64,000 bases of DNA. Source: Chryseolinea lacunae. Lineage in GTDB: Bacteria > Bacteroidota > Bacteroidia > Cytophagales > Cyclobacteriaceae. The stretch covers positions 124,001 through 188,000 of the forward strand of contig NZ_JAERRB010000008.1 in assembly GCF_016735595.1 (NCBI RefSeq). Direction: 5' to 3'. Below are positions 53,449 to 63,529 of this stretch, in pieces; position 1 is the stretch's first letter, and the number at the start of each line of letters is the position of its first letter. The translations under genes were made by a program, and so were the position numbers. The notes under the pieces are model-generated. The model was not told where the DNA came from and did not search any database. It saw nothing but the letters and a program-made list of their open reading frames with translations.

Positions 53449-54096
53449 TCAGTATTGTAACAACGCGGCAATGTTGTCGTGTCCTTTTTCCAGCGCCATG
53501 TCATAGGGCGTTTTGCCGTCGTCGCTTTTGGCTTTGGCGTCGGCTCCGTACTTCAGCAACAGTGTTGTCATTTCCAGTTCGCCGTGATGTGCCGCTTCGT
53601 GAAGGGGTGTTACGCCGCCTTGCTGACGCACGTTGGGGTTGGCCTGATGTTCCAGCAACAAGGTCACGATCGCGTTGCTATGGGCCGCAGCCGCCGAATG
53701 CAAGGGCGCAACATGGAAGGCGTTGTTGGAGGCGATGTTGGGATCGGCCCCGGCGGTCAGCAGCAAACTTGCCACGGCGGGCTGGTTAAAGAAACAGGCA
53801 AAGCCCAACGCTGTGAAGCCGTCGGCGGAGTAGGCATTCAGCAAGGTTGGGTTGGCTTGTAAGTGTTTCTTCACGGCATCGGCATTGCCGGAGGCGCTGG
53901 CTTCGTAGAGGTTGATTTCAGTTTTGTGTTGAAGCATGTAGTGGCTCAGCTCCGGCAAACGATAATAGAAACTCAGCATCAGCAGCGACACGCCCTGGGC
54001 GTCTTTGCTGTCCAGCTGTGTGGGGTCGCGCTTCAATTCGTCTATGAGCGCGGCCGTGTTTCTTTCCTTTAGAAGTGTTCCGATTCTCTCGGTCAT
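53449..54096 (-). CDS. Ankyrin-repeat protein
   Basis: A 215-residue cytoplasmic protein of about six ankyrin repeats: DGFTALGFACFFNQPAVASL, NAFHVAPLHSAAAAHSNAIV, GGVTPLHEAAHHGELEMTTL and DDGKTPYDMALEKGHDNIAA. No catalytic domain. Encoded 5 nt downstream of another ankyrin-type gene, so the two form an operon; binding partner unknown. Confidence 0.9.
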   Translation of the reverse strand: MTERIGTLLKERNTAALIDELKRDPTQLDSKDAQGVSLLMLSFYYRLPELSHYMLQHKTEINLYEASASGNADAVKKHLQANPTLLNAYSADGFTALGFACFFNQPAVASLLLTAGADPNIASNNAFHVAPLHSAAAAHSNAIVTLLLEHQANPNVRQQGGVTPLHEAAHHGELEMTTLLLKYGADAKAKSDDGKTPYDMALEKGHDNIAALLQY

Positions 54097-54101
54097 AGAC
54101 T

Positions 54102-54587
54102 TTATTTTATGTTTTGGGATTTCAGAAAAGCCAGCACCTCGGCGGCTTCTCCCTTCTGAGCATGCATCAGCAACGTGATGCCATGGGGACCTTTGCAGTT
54201 TACGATGGCTGGAAAAGCGGTGAACATGGCTTTCACAATGTCGAGGTTGTTCATCATGGCGGCGGTGAAGATGTCCATGCGCGAACCTTTGCCGATGAGA
54301 AATTCGGCGATGTCTTTTCGTCCCATGTGCGATGCGCCACCCAGTGCGGTTTCAAAATCGCCGTTGCCCCAGTCGTAGGTGGCCTGCAGAATGGAAGGCA
54401 TTTCTTCCAGCATTTGCCTGGTGCCTGGCAGGTCGCTGTGGCCGAGGCTTACAAACTGTTTCACTTTGTCGACGGCAATGGGATCGGGACGTTTGTCCTG
54501 TGCGGGCGTGTTTGCCAGGATCGGCATTGAAATCGTGGTGAGCGAAAGTGCCGAAAGGTGGGTGATGAAATTTCGTCTTGAGGTCAT
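54102..54587 (-). CDS. Tat-exported ankyrin-like protein
   Basis: A 161-residue protein from ATG 54587. The N-terminus MTSRRNFITHLSALSLTTIS carries SRRNFI followed by a hydrophobic stretch, a twin-arginine (Tat) export signal, ending near ANTPAQ. Ankyrin-like repeats follow (GGASHMGRKDIAEFLIGKGS, LDIVKAMFTAFPAIVNCKGP). The frame opens 48 bases earlier. Operon with the cytoplasmic ankyrin gene downstream. Confidence 0.75.
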   Translation of the reverse strand: MTSRRNFITHLSALSLTTISMPILANTPAQDKRPDPIAVDKVKQFVSLGHSDLPGTRQMLEEMPSILQATYDWGNGDFETALGGASHMGRKDIAEFLIGKGSRMDIFTAAMMNNLDIVKAMFTAFPAIVNCKGPHGITLLMHAQKGEAAEVLAFLKSQNIK

Positions 54588-54762
54588 GGGGTGGAGTTTT
54601 TTAGAGTATACGAAAGATACAGTGCGCACGATCAAAAACGGAGTCGTCAGTTTAAACGCGAAGCATTAGGTGAAACAGCTTCGCCCCTCGCCTGCCTTCC
54701 GAAGTATTTAACCCACCAGTATTTAAACGACCAGCATCTAAAACCTTTCACAAAATCACAAC

Positions 54763-55662
54763 TCACCCCTTCTTCAAAACAATCGTCCACTCGGGGCCGG
54801 AGCTGACTTTATGCTGCGTGGCGAAATCGCCCATGTTGATGCCGAGTGAAAAATTGAGGAGGCTGTTCATGTAGGCCAGCGGTTCGCCTTCCTTCACGCC
54901 CGAAAAGGTGTTGACAAGGGGAGCCGTGCCTTCATAGGCCAGGGTCTGGTTGTGATAGATTTTCACGGCTACTTTATCTCCCTTTTGGATGTTGAGGCGG
55001 GCCAGGGTTGGGCCGTCGATGTTGGTCCACACGTTGCCGTATTGAATGTCGAGCACGGGGATGTTGCCGCGGATTTCGTTGTTTTCGACAACGGGTTTTT
55101 GGTAGGCAATGCGCACCACTTCGTTTTTGAGTTTGGGGCCAACTTCTTCAAACGTGATGATGCCGGCAGCGAGGCGAGCACCGGTATAGGCATAGACATC
55201 GCGGCCGTGGAAGGTGTAGGATTGGTTGCTGTTTTTGAGACGGTTTTTGGCTTCGTCGATTTCGCGCATTTCCTGAATGCCGAGAGCTTCGGCCACCAGG
55301 GTGAGCGTGCCGTTGTCGGGGGTGACAACGTAGTGGCCGGATTGTGTTTTGAGCACGACCGATTTACGGTCCGACCCAACCCCGGGATCGACAATGGAAA
55401 CGAACACCGTGCCCTTGGGCCAATAGGGCGCGGCCTGGTTGAGGCGATAGGCAGCTTCCCAAATGTTGTAGGCCGGAATTTCGTGGGTGAGGTCGAAGAT
55501 GCGCAGGTCGTCCGACACGGCGAAGGCCACACCTTTCATGGCGCCCACGGCGCCGTCTTTCACGCCGAAGTCGGATTGAAAAACCAGGGCGCGACGCTGG
55601 GCGAACGTCAGTGAGGCCATGCACAGGAGACCGGCAACGAGCAGAAAGTTAAGGAGGCGCAT
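54763..55662 (-). CDS. Exported SAM hydrolase/adenosyltransferase-family (DUF62) protein
   Basis: A 299-residue protein of the SAM hydroxide-adenosyltransferase family (fluorinase and chlorinase relatives), which splits S-adenosylmethionine with water. Family motifs: FQSDFGVKDGAVGAMKGV, SIVDPGVGSDRK, VTPDNGTLT and FHGRDVYAYTGARLA (the Asp/Arg/His site). Odd: from ATG 55662 it has a clear signal peptide (MRLLNFLLVAGLLCMASLTF, AQ|R), so it is predicted to leave the cytoplasm, where SAM is not expected. Start at ATG 55692 is also possible but would place charged residues first. Confidence 0.85.
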   Translation of the reverse strand: MRLLNFLLVAGLLCMASLTFAQRRALVFQSDFGVKDGAVGAMKGVAFAVSDDLRIFDLTHEIPAYNIWEAAYRLNQAAPYWPKGTVFVSIVDPGVGSDRKSVVLKTQSGHYVVTPDNGTLTLVAEALGIQEMREIDEAKNRLKNSNQSYTFHGRDVYAYTGARLAAGIITFEEVGPKLKNEVVRIAYQKPVVENNEIRGNIPVLDIQYGNVWTNIDGPTLARLNIQKGDKVAVKIYHNQTLAYEGTAPLVNTFSGVKEGEPLAYMNSLLNFSLGINMGDFATQHKVSSGPEWTIVLKKG

Positions 55663-55753
55663 AGTGTCGTGAAATTTAAAAGGGAAGATCATAAATTTCG
55701 CAGAATTAATAAAGGATGCTTCTGTTTCCGCGCGGCTGCATCGGGCTTTTCTG

Positions 55754-55761
55754 TATCTTTG
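55754..55761 (+). promoter_or_regulatory. -7 promoter box of the second ABC-F gene
   Basis: TATCTTTG, an exact TAnnTTTG match 23 nt before the ATG at 55785. No clear TTTG at 19-21 nt upstream. Confidence 0.4.
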
Positions 55762-55769
55762 CAGCTTGA

Positions 55770-57404
<1,635 letters not shown>

Positions 57405-57426
57405 ATCTTCGGGATTTGGGAGACGC

Positions 57427-57465
57427 AAAAAAAGCAAAGTCGTTGTGACTTTGCTTTTTTCTTTT
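57427..57465. terminator. Terminator after the ABC-F gene
   Basis: A 14-bp A/T-flanked stem (57428-57441 with 57447-57460), loop GTTGT, followed by CTTTTTG. Symmetrical enough to work both ways. Confidence 0.8.
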
Positions 57466-57501
57466 TGTGATGTCGGCATTTTCGCCGGGGCATGAAGACA
57501 T

Positions 57502-57530
57502 AAAAAAACCACCGCCTAAAAAGCGGTAGT
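57502..57530 (-). terminator. Terminator for the lipocalin-like gene
   Basis: On the minus strand CTACCGC pairs with GCGGTGG (one G-T pair), loop TTTTTAG, followed by TTTTTTT. Confidence 0.65.
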
Positions 57531-57567
57531 CTTTAATCCTATCCTGTATCCGATCCAAATATGGTTG

Positions 57568-58035
57568 CTATTTCACCGACGAGCTCTCTTCGCCGACACG
57601 CTGATAGTAATATTTCATTTTGTCGACATGCTGTCCGCCCTTGGCCGACTTTTCTTTTTTGCGTTGGAGGATCATCGTTTCATCCTTGAAAACAATGGTG
57701 TATTCGGTGATCAGCTTGGGCGAGTCTTTTGCAACCCCTGGCTTCACATGGCTTTCGAGGTAGAGCAACGCCTGGTTTTCGTTGAGACGATACGACCCGC
57801 TGTCGAGAGATGTGGCGTGGTTCACATAGGTTCCGTCGGAACGGAATTCGATCCACTGACCCGACGTCGGATTTTTTGCAACATCCTCTTTTCCCGAAAC
57901 GATCTTGGAGACCTTCCACGAGCCAACAATAGAAGCAATGATTTTATCAGGAACGTTTTTCGCGTTTTGTGCCATCAGCAGGGTGGTGAACACGGTGGAC
58001 AAAATCAAGACGGCAATACTTTTTCTGAGTAGCAT
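57568..58035 (-). CDS. Secreted lipocalin-like protein
   Basis: A 155-residue exported protein: signal peptide (1-22, LLMAQ|N) then a lipocalin-like beta-barrel domain with the opening IIASIVGSWKVSKIVSG, FRSDGTYVNHATSLDSGSYR and YTIVFKDETMILQRKK. Similar small lipocalin-like domains are common and uncharacterised in Bacteroidota. Ligand unknown. Confidence 0.7.
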   Translation of the reverse strand: MLLRKSIAVLILSTVFTTLLMAQNAKNVPDKIIASIVGSWKVSKIVSGKEDVAKNPTSGQWIEFRSDGTYVNHATSLDSGSYRLNENQALLYLESHVKPGVAKDSPKLITEYTIVFKDETMILQRKKEKSAKGGQHVDKMKYYYQRVGEESSSVK

Positions 58036-58398
58036 AAATGTTAAAAGTTAAGTGAGTGAAGAAAGACCCTGCCTGTGCGGCAGGGCCTTTCCTTTCCAAA
58101 GCTCTCCCCGACATGTCGGGGCCGAGGCAAAAAGAGTCCCGGGTTGTATAGGAACCTTCTCTATGGAAAGTTGATTAACCTTGTCACAAAATCATGCCGT
58201 GTCCGCTGTGCCCCAAAAAGGCGTGTTGGGCTCCTTGCTGAGGAGAAATAATCACACTTTATCGCGTAACTTTTCCACACCGTCCTATGTTGAGCACTGA
58301 TCGCAGGGCCATCACAAGTCAACGCTGGCTTTCTCCGATCACCTTAAAATAAAAATCATCTCTATTCCGACTTTATAGTGTCATCCCGTTCAACTTCT
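58036..58398. other. Intergenic region with two hairpins
   Basis: About 360 bp without a gene. A long stem (58062-58073 with 58079-58090, one mismatch, loop TGTGC) and a perfect 16-bp palindrome CCCCGACATGTCGGGG (58106-58121) stand close together. Their purpose is unknown; the first could terminate readthrough toward the exporter gene. Confidence 0.5.
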
Positions 58399-60147
58399 AT
58401 GTCTACACCCAAAGCCAAACCGCGCGTTACCATAGCCCACGTTTTCAAGACCATCATCTGGCCCCGTAAAAACCTGTTGCTGCTTGGGCTGTTGCTCATC
58501 ATCGTCAGTCAACTGGCCAGCCTGGTCCTGCCCTACTCCAGCAAGTATCTTATTGACGAAGTCATTACCAACCACGACCTGCACATGCTGCGCTACCTGG
58601 TGGCCGGTGTGATCGGCTCCATTGTGCTGCAGTCGGTCACGTCGTTCATGCTCACCAAGCTCCTGAGCGTTGAGGCCCAGCGCCACATCTCGGTGTTGCG
58701 TTCGCAGGTACAGAAGCAGCTGTTGCGACTGCCCATCCGCTTCTTTGACAACAACAAATCGGGCGCCCTGGTGTCGCGGGTCATGAATGATGTGGAGGGT
58801 GTTCGCAACCTCATCGGCACCGGGTTGGTGCAGTTGGTGGGCGGTGTGCTCAGGGCCATTGTGGCGCTTTATTTCCTTATTAAAATCAGCCCGATGATGA
58901 CCCTCTATGTGCTGGTGCCGGTGGTCATCTTTGGCTTTATTTCCCTGAAGGCATTTGCCAAAATACGGCCCATCTTCCGCGAGCGCGGCAAGCTGAACGC
59001 CGAGGTGACGGGCCGCCTCACCGAGACGCTTAATGGTGTACGTGTCATCAAAGGATTCAATGCCGAAGCGCAGGAAATCAAGACATTCGAAGAAGGCGTG
59101 GAGAAGCTCTTCCTCAACGTAAAGAAAAGTCTTACTTCCACCAGCCTGGTGACCAGCGCCGCCACCCTGCTGCTGGGCCTGGCCAGCACGGGCATCATGG
59201 GCATTGGCGGATGGATGATCATACAAGGGCAAATGAGCCTGGGCGACTTCCTGTCGTTCACCCTTTTTCTCGGTTTCATGATCGCGCCCATCGTGCAGAT
59301 GAGCAACATCGGCAGCCAGCTTACCGAAGCCTTTGCCGGCCTGGACCGCACCGAAGAACTGATGAACATGGATCCCGAAGACGACGGCACCGTGCGCACC
59401 ATCAACGCCGGCGAGTTCAAGGGCAACATCGAATTTAACGACGTGTCGTTCTCGTATGAAGAAGGCAAGCCCGTGCTGAAGAACATCACCTTCTCGGCAC
59501 CGGCCGGCACTGTGACGGCCCTGGTGGGCACCTCGGGATCGGGCAAGACCACCATTGCCGGCCTTGCCGCGAGCTTCATCACACCCGACAGCGGCCTCAT
59601 TACCGTGGACGGATTGGACCTCTCGAAAGTGTCGCTGAATAGCTATCGCAGCAAGCTCGGCGTGGTGCTTCAGGACGACTTTCTTTTTGAAGGCACCATT
59701 CGCCAGAACATCCTCTTCCCGCGCCCTGATGCCACAGAAGAAGCGCTGATGAGCGCCGTGCGGGCCGCCTATGTGGAGGAGTTTACCCAACGCTTCGACG
59801 ACGGTCTCGACACCGTGATCGGCGAGCGGGGCGTGAAGTTGTCGGGAGGTCAGCGCCAGCGCGTAGCCATTGCCCGCGCCATCCTGGCCAACCCCAAAGT
59901 GCTCATCCTCGACGAGGCCACATCGAACCTCGACACCGAGAGTGAAACGTTTATTCAGGAAAGTCTGCGGAGTCTGATGAAGGGTCGCACCACCTTTGTG
60001 ATTGCCCACCGCCTCAGCACCATCCGACAGGCCGACCAGATTCTGGTGGTAGAGCACGGCGAAATTGCCGAACGTGGCCGACACGAATCGCTCATCGAAA
60101 AGAAGGGTCGCTACTTTGATCTCTACACCTATCAGGCGCGTATCTGA
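58399..60147 (+). CDS. ABC exporter, MsbA-like half-transporter
   Basis: A 582-residue half-transporter. Six membrane helices (about 20-310), with the intracellular-loop segment RFFDNNKSGALVSRVMNDVE, and a C-terminal ATPase (about 335-580): Walker A GTSGSGKTT, Q-loop VVLQDDFLFEG, signature LSGGQRQRVAIARAIL, Walker B ILDEATSNLD and the H-loop IAHRLS. Type and length match MsbA, BmrA and similar lipid, lipopolysaccharide or drug exporters; substrate unresolved. A GTG start 21 bases upstream is possible; ATG 58399 is preferred. Confidence 0.9.
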   Translation: MSTPKAKPRVTIAHVFKTIIWPRKNLLLLGLLLIIVSQLASLVLPYSSKYLIDEVITNHDLHMLRYLVAGVIGSIVLQSVTSFMLTKLLSVEAQRHISVLRSQVQKQLLRLPIRFFDNNKSGALVSRVMNDVEGVRNLIGTGLVQLVGGVLRAIVALYFLIKISPMMTLYVLVPVVIFGFISLKAFAKIRPIFRERGKLNAEVTGRLTETLNGVRVIKGFNAEAQEIKTFEEGVEKLFLNVKKSLTSTSLVTSAATLLLGLASTGIMGIGGWMIIQGQMSLGDFLSFTLFLGFMIAPIVQMSNIGSQLTEAFAGLDRTEELMNMDPEDDGTVRTINAGEFKGNIEFNDVSFSYEEGKPVLKNITFSAPAGTVTALVGTSGSGKTTIAGLAASFITPDSGLITVDGLDLSKVSLNSYRSKLGVVLQDDFLFEGTIRQNILFPRPDATEEALMSAVRAAYVEEFTQRFDDGLDTVIGERGVKLSGGQRQRVAIARAILANPKVLILDEATSNLDTESETFIQESLRSLMKGRTTFVIAHRLSTIRQADQILVVEHGEIAERGRHESLIEKKGRYFDLYTYQARI

Positions 60148-60175
60148 GAAGAGAAGAATGCGTTTCTCCACTTGA

Positions 60176-60201
60176 AAAGTGCCTCGCTGCCGAGGCATTT
60201 T
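60176..60201 (+). terminator. Terminator of the ABC exporter gene
   Basis: TGCCTCG (60180-60186) pairs with CGAGGCA (60191-60197), loop CTGC, extended by A/T pairs to 60176 and 60201. Confidence 0.75.
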
Positions 60202-60490
60202 CGTTTGTGTGGCGCGCGGAAAAATGCGGGGCTGACGGCAGTTTCTCCTCTGAAAATGAACGAAGGAAAAGGAATTGAAGAGGCCGTGTTTGCATCGGTC
60301 AGGCTACCTCTTTCGGCGCAAAAAATCGTGCGTTTCATAGGGGAATTTGCCGCTGAAAAGTCGACAAAAAGACAACGCTATGCGCAGCACTACACGCGAA
60401 GTTCGCGTAGTGTTTTAAAAATATTCGGGACGATTGTGTTATGGTGCCACATAATTTATTTATCTTTTGGGTACTAAAACATTAATAGCT
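60202..60490. other. Upstream region of the histone-like gene
   Basis: About 290 bp with no gene. TTTCATAGGGGAATTTGCC lies at 60333, a near repeat of the motif beside the SWIB gene (complement at 52985-53003). TATCTTTT at 60461-60468 is a partial -7 box before the ATG at 60491. Confidence 0.45.
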
Positions 60491-60937
60491 ATGGCAAAAA
60501 AAGCTAAGAAATCATCAAAGAAGGTTGCAAAGAAAGCAGCGAAGAAGGCTGCCAAAAAGGTAGCCAAGAAGGCCGCTAAGAAATCACCGTCAAAGAAAAC
60601 TGCAAAGAAGGCAGTGAAGAAAGCCGTTAAGGCAGCAAAGAAAGCTCCGAAAAAGGCCGCTAAAAAAGCAGCGAAGTCGGCCAAGAAAGCCGCGAAGCCC
60701 GCCGCAAAATCCATCGTAAAAACGGTCGCCAAAAAAGCTAAAGCCATCAAAAAGAAGGTGGTTAAAAAAGCTCAGGACTTCACCAAAGCAGCAGCCGAAA
60801 AAGCTGTTGAAGTGAAAGACGCCGTAGTAGACACAGCAGCTTCCGTAGCCGAAACCGTCAGCGAAAAAGTGGCGGACGCTAAAGAAGCGATCGAGAACAA
60901 AGCAAGCGACGTTCAGAAGAACCTCTTCGGAGCGTAG
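60491..60937 (+). CDS. Histone-H1-like Lys/Ala-rich protein
   Basis: A 148-residue basic protein. Residues 1-100 are almost pure Lys/Ala/Ser/Val (MAKKAKKSSKKVAKKAAKKA and repeats), like the C-terminal domain of histone H1 and bacterial Hc1-type proteins. Residues 100-148 form an amphipathic helical segment (DAVVDTAASVAETVSEKVAD) ending KNLFGA. It likely binds DNA and condenses the nucleoid, by analogy. The frame continues 24 bases upstream to 60467, but ATG 60491 matches the other basic genes (leader AATAGCT, then ATGGCAAAAA). Confidence 0.85.
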   Translation: MAKKAKKSSKKVAKKAAKKAAKKVAKKAAKKSPSKKTAKKAVKKAVKAAKKAPKKAAKKAAKSAKKAAKPAAKSIVKTVAKKAKAIKKKVVKKAQDFTKAAAEKAVEVKDAVVDTAASVAETVSEKVADAKEAIENKASDVQKNLFGA

Positions 60938-60983
60938 TCGAGCATCGGTCAACGCATAAACCTAAACCTAACCTTACAAGGGA

Positions 60984-61010
60984 AGCGGTGATATTTTCAT
61001 CGCTTTTTTT
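60984..61010 (+). terminator. Terminator of the histone-like gene
   Basis: AGCGGTGA (60984-60991) pairs with TCATCGCT (60997-61004), one G-T pair, followed by TTTTTT. Confidence 0.75.
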
Positions 61011-61448
61011 GTGCCTTGTTGTGAGATATTTATAGTTTGATGACGGGGTTCGTTGAGGTTCATACATGAGGTGGATGGGGATATCTCGTTGGTTAAATGA
61101 GAATCTTAGTTGGATTGAAATCGAAGGTTCTACTCGTTCTATGAGTGCCCAAAGTGCCATTCGAAGCTAACGCCATCGATGTTTTTTCAAGGACAGGACT
61201 TAGGATTTCTATTGAATGTATTGCTCTCCTTTGTTCGTGTGCTTCAGGAGGCACCTACGGAGCCGATCCGGTGATATTGCTTTGGGCTATAGACAGGGAC
61301 TCCCGTGGAGCGGGAGTGCAGCGAGAGGACTGCTAGTGACTCTAGCTTGTTCCTAGATGATTCTTAGGACTACTTCTAATTGCAAGTTTGATTTCGGTTA
61401 TTCTGGAGGCTTCTTACTTCCGCTATTCCAAGGGAGTCGTTTGGAGGC
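61011..61448. other. Gene-free 440-bp region
   Basis: No credible gene. A hairpin (61299-61305 ACTCCCG with 61311-61317 CGGGAGT, loop TGGAG) and repetitive-looking CTAG-rich bases near 61330-61375 are the only structure seen. It may be the remains of older sequence. Confidence 0.4.
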
Positions 61449-63347
61449 CTAGGGCATATCCAGCACCTCGAAGCGCGAATAGTTGCTCTTGAATTCGGGC
61501 ACCATTTCTTTCATGAGGGCCACCATCTTCAATTCGTTCTTATCGCCCATGAGGTCTTCGAGGAGATCGAAGTTCTGGCACACCTCGTCGTACATGTATT
61601 CCGACACCTGGGCTTTCAGGATCTTTTCGTGGTGGGTGGGGATTGTGTTCTCGCGGTCGTTCAACAGTTCCTCGTATAGCTTCTCGCCGTCTCTGAGGCC
61701 CGTAAACACGATCTCGATGTCTTTGCCAAGTTCTTTGCCCGACAGCAGGATGGTCTTCTTGGCGAGGTCATAGATCTTCACAGGCTTGCCCATGTCGAAG
61801 ATGAATATCTCTCCCCCCTGCCCCATGGAGCCGGCTTCAATCACCAGTTCGCAGGCTTCGGGAATGGTCATGAAGAAACGCGTGATTTCGGGGTGCGTCA
61901 CGGTAACGGGGCCACCCTTGACGATCTGGTCTTTGAAGATCGGAATCACCGATCCATTCGAGCCCAGCACGTTGCCAAAGCGGGTGGTGACAAACGACGT
62001 CTTGCCCAGCCCAAGGCGATTATAGTGACGATCCAGCGACTGCACATAAATCTCCGCGATGCGCTTCGAGCAGCCCATGATGTTGGTGGGGTTCACGGCC
62101 TTGTCGGTCGAGATCATCACAAACTTTTTCACCTTGTGCTGCATGGCCAGATCGGCCAGCGTGCGTGTTCCGAAAATATTGACGGTGACAGCCTCCGATG
62201 GATTGCTCTCCATCAACGGCACATGCTTGTAGGCTGCCGCGTGAAAGAGGATCTCCGGGCGGAAGTCGCGGAAGATGCTGTTGATGCGTTGCTTGTTGCA
62301 GACGTTGGCCACAAACACCAGCAATCGCGTGTGTTGGGCGCGGCTCCGCAGCTCGCGTTCAATTTCATAGAGGGGAGACTCGGCCTGGTCGATGAGGATC
62401 AACGTCTGGGGCCGGTAGTTCAATATCTGTCGCGCCAGCTCCGAACCAATGGAGCCCGCTGCACCCGTGATGCAGATAACACGGTTAAAAATCTCTTTCT
62501 CAATTTCGGGGTTATCCAGCTTGATCACCTCGCGCCCCAACAGGTCGTCGATGTTGATGTCGCGAATCTGTTTCATATCCCACTCGTTGCGCAGCCACTT
62601 TTCGAACGAAGGCACATAGCTCACCTTGAGGTGATGTTGGAGGGCCTGGTCCACAATTTCATTTTTGCGTTCGATGGAAAGGTTCTTGGTGGCTATCACC
62701 AACTTCTTCACTTTATAGCGCGTCACAAGCTCCGCCAGGCGATCCTGATAATAGATGCGTGTGCCGCTGATCTCTTTATTATTCTTTTTGATATCGTCGT
62801 CCAGAAACCCCACAAGCTTGTAGAGACTGGACACGTCGGCTTCAATGGCCTGCTTCGTGAGGAACCCGGCGGCACCCGCCCCGAAGATGACCACGGGAAT
62901 GAGCTGAGATGTATCGGACTTATAGTAGGCAAACACATTCTTCACCAACAGGCGATATTGATACAGCAGCAGCGAAGAGATAAAGAACGAAATGAAGACA
63001 ACCGAATAGGGAATAACGTTTTTACCAAAGTTGTAGTAGTACCACAGGTTGAACACCACCACAATGGTGAGGCTCAGCAACTCTGTGCCCACAATGCGCA
63101 AACCATCCTGGATGCCCGTGTAGCGCACGATGCCGGCATAGCTCTTGGTGATGAGCGTGGACGTCATGGCCGCCGCAAGGCAAAGCAAGGCGCCCAACGC
63201 GGGGTTGAAGTGACGGATCTCTTCGACGTTGAAATTGAATCGCAGCAGAAACGCCAGGCTCACAGAAAGAACAACCAACACCTGATCGATGAGAATGACC
63301 ACACCGCGAGGAAGGACTGTGAGTCGGCTAAATACTTTCTGTATCAA
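61449..63347 (-). CDS. CapD/FlaA1-type nucleotide-sugar 4,6-dehydratase, membrane-bound
   Basis: A 632-residue inner-membrane enzyme of surface polysaccharide synthesis. Four membrane helices (about 15-140), a CoA-binding-like Rossmann domain (145-290, VVIFGAGAAGFLTKQAIEAD) and the SDR catalytic domain (about 290-600): ITGAAGSIGSELARQIL for NAD(P) binding, the SMK-type site ISTDKAVNPTNIMGCSKRIA, and EIFIFDMGKPVKIYDLAKK. It is expected to make a UDP-4-keto-6-deoxy-N-acetylhexosamine for capsule, O-antigen or EPS. Start is TTG 63347, overlapping the upstream gene's stop (TTGA). Confidence 0.9.
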   Translation of the reverse strand: MIQKVFSRLTVLPRGVVILIDQVLVVLSVSLAFLLRFNFNVEEIRHFNPALGALLCLAAAMTSTLITKSYAGIVRYTGIQDGLRIVGTELLSLTIVVVFNLWYYYNFGKNVIPYSVVFISFFISSLLLYQYRLLVKNVFAYYKSDTSQLIPVVIFGAGAAGFLTKQAIEADVSSLYKLVGFLDDDIKKNNKEISGTRIYYQDRLAELVTRYKVKKLVIATKNLSIERKNEIVDQALQHHLKVSYVPSFEKWLRNEWDMKQIRDINIDDLLGREVIKLDNPEIEKEIFNRVICITGAAGSIGSELARQILNYRPQTLILIDQAESPLYEIERELRSRAQHTRLLVFVANVCNKQRINSIFRDFRPEILFHAAAYKHVPLMESNPSEAVTVNIFGTRTLADLAMQHKVKKFVMISTDKAVNPTNIMGCSKRIAEIYVQSLDRHYNRLGLGKTSFVTTRFGNVLGSNGSVIPIFKDQIVKGGPVTVTHPEITRFFMTIPEACELVIEAGSMGQGGEIFIFDMGKPVKIYDLAKKTILLSGKELGKDIEIVFTGLRDGEKLYEELLNDRENTIPTHHEKILKAQVSEYMYDEVCQNFDLLEDLMGDKNELKMVALMKEMVPEFKSNYSRFEVLDMP

Positions 63348-63529
63348 TCTTTATCAGCTTTGTTACGATTCTTCAAAAGTCTGGAAACGCCGTAGGCGCC
63401 GCCACCGATGAGCAAGTATTCCAATCCAGTGATGGGAACGGGGGGAGTGCTGGCCGGATTACCAGGTTGCGCTGCAACCCACAAAACATTCCCAAGAATT
63501 AAGCAAACACAAACGAGAAGGGCTTTCAT
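63344..63529 (-). CDS. Tiny PID-CTERM-like sorting protein
   Basis: A 61-residue protein: signal peptide (1-20, ending WVAAQ), a Pro-rich stretch (PGNPASTPPVPITG), then one hydrophobic helix (LEYLLIGGGAYGVSRLL) and a basic tail (KNRNKADKD). This is the layout of PID-CTERM sorting domains of Bacteroidota (PIDGG-hydrophobic-basic), here with PITG in place of PIDG. There is almost no mature protein besides the sorting signal. Overlaps capD by 4 bp and abuts the T9SS gene upstream, so all three form one operon. Confidence 0.7.
   Translation of the reverse strand: MKALLVCVCLILGNVLWVAAQPGNPASTPPVPITGLEYLLIGGGAYGVSRLLKNRNKADKD

Noticed and set aside
58390-60198. 602-codon minus-strand frame opposite the ABC exporter
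   Set aside because: His/Gly-rich antisense of a well-identified ABC exporter.
61145-61336. Small plus-strand frame of 63 codons before capD
   Set aside because: No signal, family or leader; Cys- and Ser-rich chance frame in a gene-free region.
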